Numbered from the stretch's first letter, positions 8,679 through 17,346 are shown. The stretch: DNA of 48,972 nucleotides from UBA10161 sp964581105 (GCA_964581105.1 CAZOMB010000008.1:1-48972), one strand, 5' to 3'. Notes: a model not told the origin generated them from the sequence alone. A program made the numbers and translations.

Positions 8679-10583
8679 ATGGATGGCAAAACCAATCCGA
8701 AGGCTGATGAATACAGCGCCAAAAACATACAGGTATTGGAAGGCTTGGAGGCAGTAAGAAAGCGCCCAGCAATGTATATTGGGGACACTGCTGAGCGGGG
8801 ATTGCACCACCTTGTATATGAGGTGGTTGACAACTCTGTAGACGAGTCATTGGCAGGCTTTTGCAAGAATGTTGAGGTTTCATTGGGAGAAGGGGGCATT
8901 GTTACTGTTTCTGATGATGGCAGGGGAATACCAGTTGAAATGCATGAAGGAGCAAAAAAGTCAGCCCTTGAGGTTGTAATGACCATCTTGCATGCTGGAG
9001 GCAAGTTTGACAACAAAAGCTACAAGGTCTCAGGCGGCCTGCACGGAGTAGGAGTATCAGTTGTCAATGCCCTGTCAGAATGGCTGGAAGTTGACATCAA
9101 AAGAAATGGAATGCATTACAGGCAAAAGTATGAAAGAGGAGTCCCAAGCGCTCCTGTAAAAGAGCTTGGCAAAACAGAAGGAAGCGGCACAATAATCAGA
9201 TTCAAGCCAGACAACAAGATTTTCAAGGACATAAAATTTCATTTTGATATAATTGCAAACAGGATGAGGGAGCTTGCTTTCCTGAACAAGGGATTGAGAA
9301 TTTTGGTAAGGGATGAGCAGACAGGGGAAACAGAGGACAATAAGTATGAAGGAGGCATAGTTTCTTTTGTTGAGCATATAAACAAGAACAAAAACCCGAT
9401 TACTGATGTCATTTACTTTGAAAAGCAGCAAGGAGACGTTCTTGTTGAGCTTGCAATGCAGTACAATGCCGGGTTTAATGACAATATTTACTCTTTTGCA
9501 AATAATATCAATACAATTGAGGGAGGATCCCATTTGGTTGGGTTTCGCTCTGCCCTAACAAGGGCATTGAATGAGTATGCCACCTCAAACAATGGGAAAA
9601 AAGAAGTAAGAATAAGCGGCGAGGACTTGAAAGAAGGGCTTGCAGCTGTGCTTTCTGTCAAGCTTCCGAGCCCGCAGTTTGAAGGCCAGACAAAAACAAA
9701 GCTTGGGAACAGCGAAATGAAGAGTGTTGTTTATTCTATTGTGAGTGAAAAGCTGAGAGCATATCTTGAGGAAAATCCTGCCCAGGCAAGGAAAATAGTT
9801 GAAAAGGCCACAAGTGCTGCCAGTGCCCGTGAAGCTGCGCAAAAGGCGCGTGAGCTGGTAAGAAGGAAGAGCGCAATGGAGTCAACTGTTCTTCCTGGCA
9901 AGCTTGCTGACTGCTCTGAAAGGGACCCTGCAAAATCAGAAATTTATATTGTGGAGGGGGATTCAGCCGGAGGCAGCAGCAAACAAGGAAGGGACAGGAA
10001 ATTCCAGGCTATTTTGCCGCTCAGGGGCAAAATACTCAATGTTGAAAAGGCACAGATAACAAAAATACTTAATAACAATGAAATCAGGGCACTCATTTCT
10101 GCTTTGGGAACTGGGTTTGGAGAGGATTTTGACATCAAAAGGCTCCGCTACCACAAAGTAGTGATAATGACAGATGCTGATGTGGATGGAGCGCACATCA
10201 GGACTCTTTTGCTTACCCTTTTCTTCAGGTACTTTAAGGAGCTTGTTGAAAAAGGGCATATTTACATTGCACAGCCACCACTTTACAAGATAAGGAAGGG
10301 CAAAACAGAGCAATATGCTTATTCAGATACGCAAAAAGAGGAGCTTCTCAAGGAAATGGGAGACAAAACATCTATACAGCGCTACAAAGGGCTTGGTGAA
10401 ATGAACCCAGACCAGCTTTGGGGAACAACAATGGACCCTGCAAACAGGGTGCTGCAAAAAGTCACTATTGAAGATGCAGTAAAAGCAGATGAAATGTTCA
10501 CAATACTCATGGGAGATGCAGTAGAGCCAAGAAGAAAGTTCATTGAAATGCATGCAAAAGAAGCCAAAAATATTGATATTTAG
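8679..10583 (+). CDS. gyrB: DNA gyrase subunit B
   Basis: ATPase/TOPRIM subunit of the A2B2 type IIA topoisomerase that introduces negative supercoils. The GHKL ATPase is intact: EVVDNSVDES with Mg-binding N52, SDDGRGIPV, and the lid GGLHGVGVSVVNALS. The TOPRIM domain has E426 in EGDSAGGS, PLRGKILNVEK and D499-A-D501 of DADVDGAHI. The C-terminal end has QRYKGLGEMN and PRRKFIE. At 634 residues it is the short form, without the enterobacterial insertion. ATG 8679 was preferred over a GTG three codons upstream. The stop TAG overlaps a GTG just before gyrA. Gyrase in archaea is known from several lineages and thought to come from bacteria. Confidence 0.96.
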   Translation: MDGKTNPKADEYSAKNIQVLEGLEAVRKRPAMYIGDTAERGLHHLVYEVVDNSVDESLAGFCKNVEVSLGEGGIVTVSDDGRGIPVEMHEGAKKSALEVVMTILHAGGKFDNKSYKVSGGLHGVGVSVVNALSEWLEVDIKRNGMHYRQKYERGVPSAPVKELGKTEGSGTIIRFKPDNKIFKDIKFHFDIIANRMRELAFLNKGLRILVRDEQTGETEDNKYEGGIVSFVEHINKNKNPITDVIYFEKQQGDVLVELAMQYNAGFNDNIYSFANNINTIEGGSHLVGFRSALTRALNEYATSNNGKKEVRISGEDLKEGLAAVLSVKLPSPQFEGQTKTKLGNSEMKSVVYSIVSEKLRAYLEENPAQARKIVEKATSAASAREAAQKARELVRRKSAMESTVLPGKLADCSERDPAKSEIYIVEGDSAGGSSKQGRDRKFQAILPLRGKILNVEKAQITKILNNNEIRALISALGTGFGEDFDIKRLRYHKVVIMTDADVDGAHIRTLLLTLFFRYFKELVEKGHIYIAQPPLYKIRKGKTEQYAYSDTQKEELLKEMGDKTSIQRYKGLGEMNPDQLWGTTMDPANRVLQKVTIEDAVKADEMFTILMGDAVEPRRKFIEMHAKEAKNIDI

Positions 10584-10591
10584 TGATTTTC

Positions 10592-13156
10592 ATGGCAGAA
10601 TATTATGAGCATGGCAAAATAGAGCCCCGCGCAGTTGAAAGGGAAATGCGAAGCTCTTATTTAGAGTATGCCATGAGCGTTATTGTTGGCCGTGCCCTTC
10701 CTGATGCAAGGGATGGGCTTAAGCCAGTTCACAGGAGAATCCTTTATGCAATGTATGAGCTTTCTAATACCCACGACAAGCCATACAAAAAAAGCGCCAG
10801 AGTTGTGGGCGAGACTTTGGGAAAGTTTCATCCCCATGGGGACACTGCGATTTATGACTCAATGGTAAGAATGGCACAGAACTTTTCAATGAGGCATACT
10901 TTAATTGACGGGCAGGGCAATTTTGGTTCAATTGACGGGGACAATGCAGCTGCAATGAGATATACTGAAGTAAGGCTGCATAAATTTTCCGAGGAAATGC
11001 TTTCTGACATTGAGAAAAATACTGTTGACTTTGTACCTAACTTTGATGCGACCATGAAGGAGCCGATTGTCCTCCCATGCAAAGTGCCAAACCTTCTTGT
11101 AAATGGCTCATCTGGAATTGCAGTTGGAATGGCAACCAATATGCCGCCGCACAACCTCTCAGAGTCAGTTGATGCCCTGGTTGCAATGATTGACAAGCCA
11201 GATATAACTTTGGATGAGGTTATGCAGCATGTAAAGGCGCCTGACTTTCCAACAGCAGGCTTTATTGTTGGAAAAAGGGGCACACATGAGGCTTATTCAA
11301 CTGGAAAAGGGATAATCAGGATTAGGGGAAAGGCAGAAATAACTGAAAAAAAGGACAAGAGAAAAAGGATTGTGATTACCCAGCTTCCTTACCAGGTGAA
11401 CAAGGCTGAACTTGTAAAAAATATTGCAGAGCTTGCAAGGAACAAGAGAATTGAGGGCATTTCAGACATTGCAGACAGGTCTGATAGAAAAGGCATGCAT
11501 GTTTTGATTGACTTGAAAAAGGATGCAAATGCAGATGTTGTACTTAACCAGCTTTATGCAAGGACATCACTTGAGGCAACATTTGGCATAAACAACCTTG
11601 CGCTTGTGAACAATGAGCCAAAATTGCTTTCTCTGCCAGAGCTTTTGCATGAGTTTTTAAGGCACAGAAAAGAAGTCATCACAAGAAGGAGCAAATTTGA
11701 GCTTAAAGTTGCAAAGGACAGAAAGCACATTGTAGAGGGGCTTCTTGTTGCGCTTGGGAAGATTGACGAGGTTGTAAAGGCAGTCAAGGCTGCAAAAAGC
11801 CCAAGCGAGGCAAAGCAGGCGCTTGTTAAAGGATATTCACTCACAGAAAAGCAGGCAGCAGCAATACTTGAAATGAAGCTTCAAAGGCTTACAGCGCTTG
11901 AGACTGGGAAACTAAAGGATGAGGACTCAAAGCTTGCAAAAACAATTGAGCACCTTGCTTCTGTGCTTGCAGATGACAAAAAAATCTACGGGCTAATAAA
12001 GGATGAGCTTTTGGAAGTAAAGCAAAAGTATGGAAATGACAGGAAAACCCAGATACTTGAGGAGGAAGGGGAAGTTGAAATTGAGGATTTGATTGCAGAA
12101 GAGGAGGTTGCAGTCATAATAACAAAGGATGATTATATCAAAAGGGTGCCAATTGGAGAGTACAGGGCGCAGAAAAGAGGAGGCAGGGGAGTAATTGGCT
12201 CAGAAACAAAGGAACAAGACCAGATAAGGGACATTTTGCTTGCCTCAACCCATGATTACCTGCTGTTTTTCACTGACAAGGGAATGGTGCATTGGCTCAA
12301 AGTTTACAGGATTCCGCAAAGCGGAAGGTATTCAATGGGCAAGGCAATAGTGAATTTGCTTGAGCTGAAAGAAGAGAAAATAAGCGCATGGGTCAGGACA
12401 AGGGAATTTGGGGAAAATGAGTATCTGGTAATGGTCACTAAAAACGGGATTGTGAAAAGGAGCAAACTGTCTGAATACTCAAGGCCAAGAAAAGGGGGGA
12501 TAATTGCAATTACCTTGAGGGAAAATGACTCTTTAATATCAGCAAGAAGGACTGATGGCAACAGGGAAATGATAATTGCAACAAAGAAGGGAATGGCAAT
12601 CCGCTTTAAGGAGCAGGATGTGCGGGAGATTGGAAGGACTGGCCAGGGGGTAAAGGGAATAAGGCTCAAAAAGGAAGATGCAGTTATTGGAATGGCACTT
12701 GATGTCAGCGAAACACTTCTTACTGTGACTGAAAATGGGTATGGCAAAAGGACAAAAATCTCAGAGTACAGGCTGCAGTCGCGCGGCGGAAGCGGAGTAA
12801 TCAATATCAAGACACATGGCAGGAATGGAAAGGTAGTTGGCATTGTGTCTGTAAAAGACTCTGACCAGCTTTTGCTTGTTTCATCTGGAGGCAAGATGAT
12901 AAGGCTTTATGTAAAGGGAGTCTCAGTCATTGGAAGGAATACTGGTGGAGTAAGGCTAATGAAAATGGACAAAGGGGAAACAGTAGTTGCAATTGAGAAA
13001 ATGGCAACAGAAGAGGAGGAAAACGGCTCTGCTGAAAAGAAGAAAGAGGAAAAGGACAAGCCAGATGAGCCTCCCCCATCGCCAGCAAGCAAGCCGCCAG
13101 CAAAAAAAGAAAAAGAGCCCGCACCTCCAAAGCAGGAGCCAATTATTTTTGCCTAG
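10592..13156 (+). CDS. gyrA: DNA gyrase subunit A
   Basis: Breakage-reunion and DNA-wrapping subunit of gyrase, 854 residues. Y124 in MRYTEVRL is the active-site tyrosine, and the region GKFHPHGDTAIYD is the helix where quinolone resistance maps in bacteria (Thr at the E. coli Ser83 position). The C-terminal domain has six-bladed-pinwheel repeats beginning with the GyrA box QKRGGRG at 527-533, which marks gyrase rather than topoisomerase IV. The tail after residue about 800 is an acidic, then Lys/Pro-rich, low-complexity extension (EEKDKPDEPPPSPASKPP) ending IIFA. The ATG follows the gyrB stop by 8 nt; a GTG overlapping that stop is also in frame. Its TAG overlaps the stop of the opposite gene in CTAG. 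Confidence 0.96.
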   Translation: MAEYYEHGKIEPRAVEREMRSSYLEYAMSVIVGRALPDARDGLKPVHRRILYAMYELSNTHDKPYKKSARVVGETLGKFHPHGDTAIYDSMVRMAQNFSMRHTLIDGQGNFGSIDGDNAAAMRYTEVRLHKFSEEMLSDIEKNTVDFVPNFDATMKEPIVLPCKVPNLLVNGSSGIAVGMATNMPPHNLSESVDALVAMIDKPDITLDEVMQHVKAPDFPTAGFIVGKRGTHEAYSTGKGIIRIRGKAEITEKKDKRKRIVITQLPYQVNKAELVKNIAELARNKRIEGISDIADRSDRKGMHVLIDLKKDANADVVLNQLYARTSLEATFGINNLALVNNEPKLLSLPELLHEFLRHRKEVITRRSKFELKVAKDRKHIVEGLLVALGKIDEVVKAVKAAKSPSEAKQALVKGYSLTEKQAAAILEMKLQRLTALETGKLKDEDSKLAKTIEHLASVLADDKKIYGLIKDELLEVKQKYGNDRKTQILEEEGEVEIEDLIAEEEVAVIITKDDYIKRVPIGEYRAQKRGGRGVIGSETKEQDQIRDILLASTHDYLLFFTDKGMVHWLKVYRIPQSGRYSMGKAIVNLLELKEEKISAWVRTREFGENEYLVMVTKNGIVKRSKLSEYSRPRKGGIIAITLRENDSLISARRTDGNREMIIATKKGMAIRFKEQDVREIGRTGQGVKGIRLKKEDAVIGMALDVSETLLTVTENGYGKRTKISEYRLQSRGGSGVINIKTHGRNGKVVGIVSVKDSDQLLLVSSGGKMIRLYVKGVSVIGRNTGGVRLMKMDKGETVVAIEKMATEEEENGSAEKKKEEKDKPDEPPPSPASKPPAKKEKEPAPPKQEPIIFA

Positions 13157-14526
13157 TTTAAGTAAGTAGAATCGCTAACAATCTCATCGCCAAATTTGCT
13201 TATGTCTTCGATGTTTTCTAAATGGGGCGCCTTATCGGAGAGTAATCTGATATGTACACTAGTATCAAGTCTGGTATTATCTTCTAAGTTCTTAGCCGTT
13301 GCAATTATCTCATTGCATAATTCATCTACTTGTTCTTCTGCTTTGGCAAGAAGTTTGAATGTTCTAACAAGCTCTGCAGCCTCAATATAGTCAAGTTCTG
13401 TTTGGGAATCTCTAATCTTATTAACAGCTGAATCGAATATCTCCTTGTCATTAAGTGGCAAGTCTTCTCCCGTGGCTTTCTTTTTATGTTCGTCGAAATT
13501 AAGAGATTCTGTGGTAGCCTTAACAGTAACCGCAATGCTCTTAGCCGTTTTAAGAAAGTCACCAAACTTGTTTATGTTAGAGTTTGGGTGCGTGAGCATT
13601 GCCAACCACGTATTAGCAGACCATACACCTGTCTTTGTTATCTCTGTAACAGCCGCTACGAGTTCTTCGCGAAGTTTAGGCATGTCTGTTTCAATTTTGT
13701 CAAGCAGATAGAAAAAATAGGGGATATGCTCAGCAGTAATGTCCCGATGGACACCAAGCTTTTCCAACTCGTTGATAGTTAAAATCAATTCATTGCAGAG
13801 TTGCTCTGCTTCTTCTTTTGTTTCCATTCTAAGGCTGCTCCTGAAAATAAGTTTTTGCGCTGTCTTATGCTTAAGTTGTGCTCCCTCAGTTAATTTGCCA
13901 ACAGCTGAATCAAGAATAATGCTTGTTGGGAAAACTTTGATCTCTTCTGACACCACATTAAGGGGCTTACTATACTTTGAGAATCGGTCAGCTAGTTCTT
14001 TTAGTGCCCTTAAGAGCTCCACTCCCTCTTTCTTGTCTATTTTTTCACTGACTAAGCCAGGGAGCTTGTCTGAATTGATTTTGTCAACTGAGAATAGCCT
14101 ACTGAGGGAGAGTAGTGACTCCCTAACTTCAGATCCTTTAGTATTGCCCACTATTTTTTCAACTAAAGCCAAATTGTCTTTGTTTGGAGTGAATTTGACT
14201 TCTAAAAAGAGATCGTTAGGGGTCACATCTGCATACATAAATTGCTCTTCATTAGTTTTGTCTGCTATTTTGTTGTAGATTGATATAAACAGGCCTGTCT
14301 CAAATGTTTTTGGATCAAAATTGGACTTTTTTGATATTACCTTCTCGAACTCAAACAAAGCATCAGCACGCATAGGTTTTACAGTTTTTTCTTCGATTTG
14401 GGCTTCTATTTCACTGATTTTCTGGCTCCATGTCTGCTCTGGTTGGGGTAGCTTCTTTGAATTGAACTTTGTTGAAGGAGGACCACTTCCTGTTCCGGCG
14501 TTAGGATACAGTTTTAGTCTAGACAT
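13153..14526 (-). CDS. Hypothetical helical-repeat protein, possibly acquired
   Basis: A 457-residue protein I do not recognise. It is almost entirely helical and charged, with no membrane segment or signal peptide. Related helical units recur: EEAEQLCNELILTINELEKL in the middle and EEQVDELCNEIIATAKNLED near the end, followed respectively by NINKFGDFLKTA and IEDISKFGDEIV. This suggests an ARM/HEAT-like solenoid. The first 35 residues are Pro/Gly/Ser-rich and probably flexible. Codon use differs from the neighbours: AGA, CTA and GGT are frequent, where surrounding genes prefer AGG, CTT/TTG and GGA/GGC. It has its own promoter, with the ATG about 25 nt from a TATA-like box (leaderless), and its stop overlaps that of gyrA. 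Recent arrival is likely; function is unknown. Confidence 0.7.
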   Translation of the reverse strand: MSRLKLYPNAGTGSGPPSTKFNSKKLPQPEQTWSQKISEIEAQIEEKTVKPMRADALFEFEKVISKKSNFDPKTFETGLFISIYNKIADKTNEEQFMYADVTPNDLFLEVKFTPNKDNLALVEKIVGNTKGSEVRESLLSLSRLFSVDKINSDKLPGLVSEKIDKKEGVELLRALKELADRFSKYSKPLNVVSEEIKVFPTSIILDSAVGKLTEGAQLKHKTAQKLIFRSSLRMETKEEAEQLCNELILTINELEKLGVHRDITAEHIPYFFYLLDKIETDMPKLREELVAAVTEITKTGVWSANTWLAMLTHPNSNINKFGDFLKTAKSIAVTVKATTESLNFDEHKKKATGEDLPLNDKEIFDSAVNKIRDSQTELDYIEAAELVRTFKLLAKAEEQVDELCNEIIATAKNLEDNTRLDTSVHIRLLSDKAPHLENIEDISKFGDEIVSDSTYLN

Positions 14527-14547
14527 GGTCTTCTATCTATAACAACA

Positions 14548-14558
14548 AATATAAAAAG
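14548..14558 (-). promoter_or_regulatory. TATA-like box of the helical-repeat gene
   Basis: TTTTTATATTT on the minus strand is centred about 26 nt before the ATG at 14526, so the transcript is predicted to be leaderless. Confidence 0.5.
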
Positions 14559-14565
14559 ATATTGA

Positions 14566-15159
14566 TTAGTTTTGAATGAGCCCTCTGAAAAATTTGACAG
14601 GCGCAAACTTTCTGATTTTATTTCTCCAGGCAAAAAAGCCAAGAGTAATTACTATACTTGCTAAGAAAGTGAGAAATGCGACCAATTCAAGCCCTGCTTT
14701 TGGGATTTGAGGCACTGTTCCCCAAAAGTAGTCTGATATGTCATTAAGCAAAAACCAGGCAAGTGCCAAGAGAACTATTGGAAGCGCGATTTTCTTTTTT
14801 GGAAGAAGGGCAGCGCCTAAAAGAGCCATGCCAATATGCCCGATTATGAAAATTACTGTTACTGGAAGCATATCTGGCAAAGAATAGTAATCCCAGTGGA
14901 AAAGAAGTATAAAAACTGTCCATAAGCCATATTTTGCCATGCCTATTGCTGTGAAAAAAGAGTATGATGGGGAGTTGATGAGCTTTAGGAGGATGGGAAT
15001 GGCAAGAAGAACATAAAGAGGGCAGTCTGGCACAAATATAAGAAGGTTAGGAGAGGTGGAGAAAAGCTGGCTAAGGTAATAGTATGTTCCAATAAATACT
15101 GCTGCAATTGTTAGGATAAGGAGCAGATTGAACAGGAGTTTGCGCTTGTTTTCCTTCAT
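14566..15159 (-). CDS. DUF1405-family membrane protein
   Basis: A 197-residue polytopic protein with about six membrane helices. The segment FVPDCPLYVLLAIPILLKL and the later AIGMAKYGLWTVFILLFHW match the DUF1405 family (B. subtilis YpjA type), whose function is unknown. A positively charged N-terminus (MKENKRKLL) precedes the first helix. The C-terminal basic end (RNKIRKFAPVKFFRG) is probably cytoplasmic. Its ATG immediately follows the stop of the acetyltransferase gene (TAAATG), so the two form an operon read leftwards. A shared role, perhaps in envelope or lipid modification, is only a guess from the pairing. Confidence 0.75.
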   Translation of the reverse strand: MKENKRKLLFNLLLILTIAAVFIGTYYYLSQLFSTSPNLLIFVPDCPLYVLLAIPILLKLINSPSYSFFTAIGMAKYGLWTVFILLFHWDYYSLPDMLPVTVIFIIGHIGMALLGAALLPKKKIALPIVLLALAWFLLNDISDYFWGTVPQIPKAGLELVAFLTFLASIVITLGFFAWRNKIRKFAPVKFFRGLIQN

Positions 15160-15630
15160 TTATTTCAATCTCCGAGCAGGTACTCCCCCCCATGTTTGCC
15201 CTGATGGTATGTTGCAGTTTACCAAAGACATTGCAGAAACAGATGCATTATCCCCGATTTTCACTCCAGGCAATACTGTGCAGTTTGCCCCAATCATTAC
15301 CTTTTTGCCTATTTTCACTTTTCCTGTTCGATACTCATTTTGCAAAAACTCGTGCCCTAGCAAAACTGTGTTATATCCTATGAGAGTTTGTTCCCCTACT
15401 TCAATTAGCTCTGGGTAAAAAATGTCTATTGCTGCCCCTAAGCCAAATGTAACTCCTTTTCCTATTTTTGCGCCGCACAGCCTGTAAAACAAGTTTTTGA
15501 GCCTGGTTGAAGGAAAATAGCGGGCAGAGTATATGAGAATGAAATTGAATACTGTTCTTAAGGGAGGCTTTACTTTGCACCATAAGCGCATTGAGTTGCC
15601 TTTGCAGCGATGGATTGACAGTTTTCTCAT
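15160..15630 (-). CDS. Acyltransferase of the left-handed beta-helix family
   Basis: A 156-residue protein with a short basic, partly hydrophobic N-terminus (PPLRTVFNFILIYSAR) and then a hexapeptide-repeat core: AKIGKGVTFGLGAAIDI, IEVGEQTLIGYNTVLLGHEF, VKIGKKVMIGANCTVLPGVKIGD. The ending IPSGQTWGGVPARRLK is typical of maltose/galactoside O-acetyltransferase-like enzymes, and the His in LLGHEF is at the usual catalytic place. Such enzymes move an acetyl or similar group from CoA to a sugar or other acceptor; the acceptor here is unknown. ATG 15630 is about 25 nt from a TATA-like box, so the transcript is probably leaderless. A second Met at residue 14 is an alternative start. Confidence 0.82.
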   Translation of the reverse strand: MRKLSIHRCKGNSMRLWCKVKPPLRTVFNFILIYSARYFPSTRLKNLFYRLCGAKIGKGVTFGLGAAIDIFYPELIEVGEQTLIGYNTVLLGHEFLQNEYRTGKVKIGKKVMIGANCTVLPGVKIGDNASVSAMSLVNCNIPSGQTWGGVPARRLK

Positions 15631-15649
15631 GCAAGGAGTTTATCCAGTA

Positions 15650-15660
15650 GTTAAATAAAG
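15650..15660. promoter_or_regulatory. Shared TATA-like box between acetyltransferase and slipin genes
   Basis: GTTAAATAAAG reads CTTTATTTAAC on the other strand. It lies about 25 nt from the predicted starts of transcription in both directions (near 15630 leftwards, near 15678 rightwards), so a single AT-rich box may serve both genes. Confidence 0.4.
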
Positions 15661-15690
15661 ATTAGCCTTGAATTGATGTTGGTGATTGGG

Positions 15691-16500
15691 ATGGCAAGCT
15701 TGTATGACTTTTGTTTACCTGCAGTAGTAGTTGGGGGAATTATACTTATCCCAATGATATTAAGGATAATTTACCAGTATGAAAAAGGAATACTTTTCAG
15801 GCTTGGAAAATATGCAGGCACAAGGGAGCCTGGCTTAACTATTGTAATCCCAATCCTTGAGGAATTAAGAAAAGTGGACATGAGGATACTTACTTTGGAC
15901 ATACCAAAGCAGTCTGTAATGACCAGTGACAATGTACCTGTTTCAGTGAACGGAGTTGTTTATTTCAAGGTAAACAACCCAGAGGACGCAATAATCAAGA
16001 TACAAAACTACTCATATGCAATGGGCCAGTATGCACAAACCGCTCTCCGTGATGTTATTGGCAGCATGAATTTGGATGATGTTCTCACAAAAAGGGAGCA
16101 GATAGGTGAGAAGATAAGAAGGGTTGTTGATGAGGGCACTGACCAGTGGGGCTTGGATGTTACTGCAATCAAGCTTCAGGATGTTGATGTGCCAGATGAC
16201 TTAAAGAGGATGATGAGCAGGCAAGCTTCTGCAGAAAGGGAAAAGAGAGCAACCATAATTAAGGCAGAAGGCGACAAGATTGCTGCTCATAACCTGACTG
16301 CTGCTGCAACAACAATGATGGACACTCCTGGAGCAATGCAGCTGCGCGCTCTTCAAACCATAGACGGGTTAGGGCCAACTGCCTCAAATACAGTAATAGT
16401 TCCTTTGCCCCTTGAGCTTTTGGACGGCTTTAGGGATTTGGCAAACGCATTAAAGAGCGTAAGAATCTACAAGGAAGAGAAAAAGAAAGGGAAAAAATAG
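15691..16500 (+). CDS. Slipin/stomatin-like SPFH (band 7) protein
   Basis: A 270-residue membrane-anchored scaffold protein. One hydrophobic hairpin or helix (residues 8-25) is followed by the SPFH core: YEKGILFRLGKYAGTREPG, then LDIPKQSVMTSDNVPVSVNG, and the helical tail RQASAEREKRATIIKAEGD typical of slipins. Slipins assemble as rings in the cytoplasmic membrane, and in other archaea are clipped by an NfeD-type protease; no NfeD gene is adjacent here. The start ATG 15691 was chosen because GGTGAT lies 4 nt before it; TTG/ATG codons at 15673/15676 are in frame but lie at or before the predicted transcription start. The C-terminus is strongly basic (KEEKKKGKK). Confidence 0.9.
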   Translation: MASLYDFCLPAVVVGGIILIPMILRIIYQYEKGILFRLGKYAGTREPGLTIVIPILEELRKVDMRILTLDIPKQSVMTSDNVPVSVNGVVYFKVNNPEDAIIKIQNYSYAMGQYAQTALRDVIGSMNLDDVLTKREQIGEKIRRVVDEGTDQWGLDVTAIKLQDVDVPDDLKRMMSRQASAEREKRATIIKAEGDKIAAHNLTAAATTMMDTPGAMQLRALQTIDGLGPTASNTVIVPLPLELLDGFRDLANALKSVRIYKEEKKKGKK

Positions 16501-16505
16501 ATTCT

Positions 16506-17201
16506 TTAGTTCCTGGCAAATGACAGGACATAGCGCTTATCTATTGCTATCATGCCTGATTTTGCTATTGCCCCTACTCTTGAGAGCACTGTGTTAAAGG
16601 CAACAAAGGATACTGAAATTCCTGCTGCAAACATGAGCCTTTCAAATGCTACTATTGGTATTAGGGCAAGCCAAAGCGCAGGTGTGCTTGGCACCAAATA
16701 AAGCCATGTTATTGAGCCTATTGAGTGTGCTGTGAAAGTTGTCCCAAGCGAGCGCAGGAAAAGGTGCTCAGGAAGCATAAGAGCAACTGCTGGTATTAGC
16801 CAGTAAAGCGAGTAAAACCATGCCTGGCCGCCTATTGGGTGAATAATAAACAGGCCAATGCAAACGAGCGGAACAGCTGCCTGAATGAGCTTTCCTTTTG
16901 AGTATTTTGCAAAGTAAAAGGCAGCAAAAAGCATTGGCGCAAGCCTGAGAATATTGATTAGCTCGGCTTCCCTTCCAAGCCAGAAGAATGAAACCACTTC
17001 TGCAAGCAGGACTGAGAGCACGCCTACTCCTGCACCCAAAAAGCCAGCCGCTATTGGCCCTATGAACTGGAAGAATGTGAAGCTCTGGTTCTCTGCTCCG
17101 AGAACCTTTGAGAAGTTGATGCCGCTTGCAACAAGCACAAGGCCTGTGAAGAGCATGAGGAAAGCAAGTCCTTTGGCTGAGAGAACATTTTCTATCTTCA
17201 T
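16506..17201 (-). CDS. Polytopic membrane protein, possibly ECF S-component-like
   Basis: A 231-residue protein with about six membrane segments. The part FTFFQFIGPIAAGFLGAGVG followed by a Leu-rich helix and a Glu-containing loop recalls substrate-binding S components of energy-coupling-factor vitamin transporters. I cannot assign it firmly, and no ECF ATPase is nearby. The start ATG 17201 is preferred: GGAG lies 8 nt before it, and the upstream in-frame extension to GTG 17273 encodes an odd soluble peptide overlapping two perfect hairpins. The leader, described separately, may control translation. If this is a vitamin transporter, a ligand-responsive leader would make sense, but that is inference. 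Confidence 0.6.
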   Translation of the reverse strand: MKIENVLSAKGLAFLMLFTGLVLVASGINFSKVLGAENQSFTFFQFIGPIAAGFLGAGVGVLSVLLAEVVSFFWLGREAELINILRLAPMLFAAFYFAKYSKGKLIQAAVPLVCIGLFIIHPIGGQAWFYSLYWLIPAVALMLPEHLFLRSLGTTFTAHSIGSITWLYLVPSTPALWLALIPIVAFERLMFAAGISVSFVAFNTVLSRVGAIAKSGMIAIDKRYVLSFARN

Positions 17202-17204
17202 GTT

Positions 17205-17270
17205 AAACACTCCGGGTGTTTGACAGGCAGTGCCCAAAGGCACTGGATTTTTCCACCCCTTATTTCCATT
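17205..17270 (-). promoter_or_regulatory. Structured leader with ribosome binding site inside a hairpin
   Basis: Read on the minus strand, the leader has two perfect stems. The first is CAGTGCC/GGCACTG (17228-17245, loop TTTG). The second is AAACAC/GTGTTT (17205-17221, loop CCGGA), whose loop and right arm contain the GGAG placed 8 nt before ATG 17201. The second stem would hide the ribosome binding site. No known riboswitch consensus was recognised. Confidence 0.45.
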
Positions 17271-17289
17271 CACCTGCAGAAAACGTTTT

Positions 17290-17299
17290 ACTATATCAT
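17290..17299 (-). promoter_or_regulatory. TATA-like box upstream of the structured leader
   Basis: GATATAGTAA on the minus strand predicts a transcription start near 17270, giving a leader of about 68 nt before ATG 17201. Confidence 0.4.
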
Positions 17300-17346
17300 G
17301 GGCAGGAATTTAAAAGAGTATGGCAAGAGCAAAGCCGTTTTGGCCA

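Noticed and set aside
12304..12894. 196-codon minus-strand frame inside gyrA
   Set aside because: Antisense of the GyrA C-terminal repeats; hydrophobic appearance comes from the reversed Lys/Glu codons.
13739..14278. 179-codon + strand frame opposite the helical-repeat gene
   Set aside because: Ser/Leu-rich mirror frame. The minus-strand gene has a promoter at the right distance and a coherent helical protein, so it is preferred.
17202..17273. 24-codon N-terminal extension of the ECF-like membrane protein from GTG 17273
   Set aside because: The codons coincide with two perfect hairpins, and the peptide is unlike a membrane protein start; a better ribosome binding site precedes ATG 17201. 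Not fully excluded.
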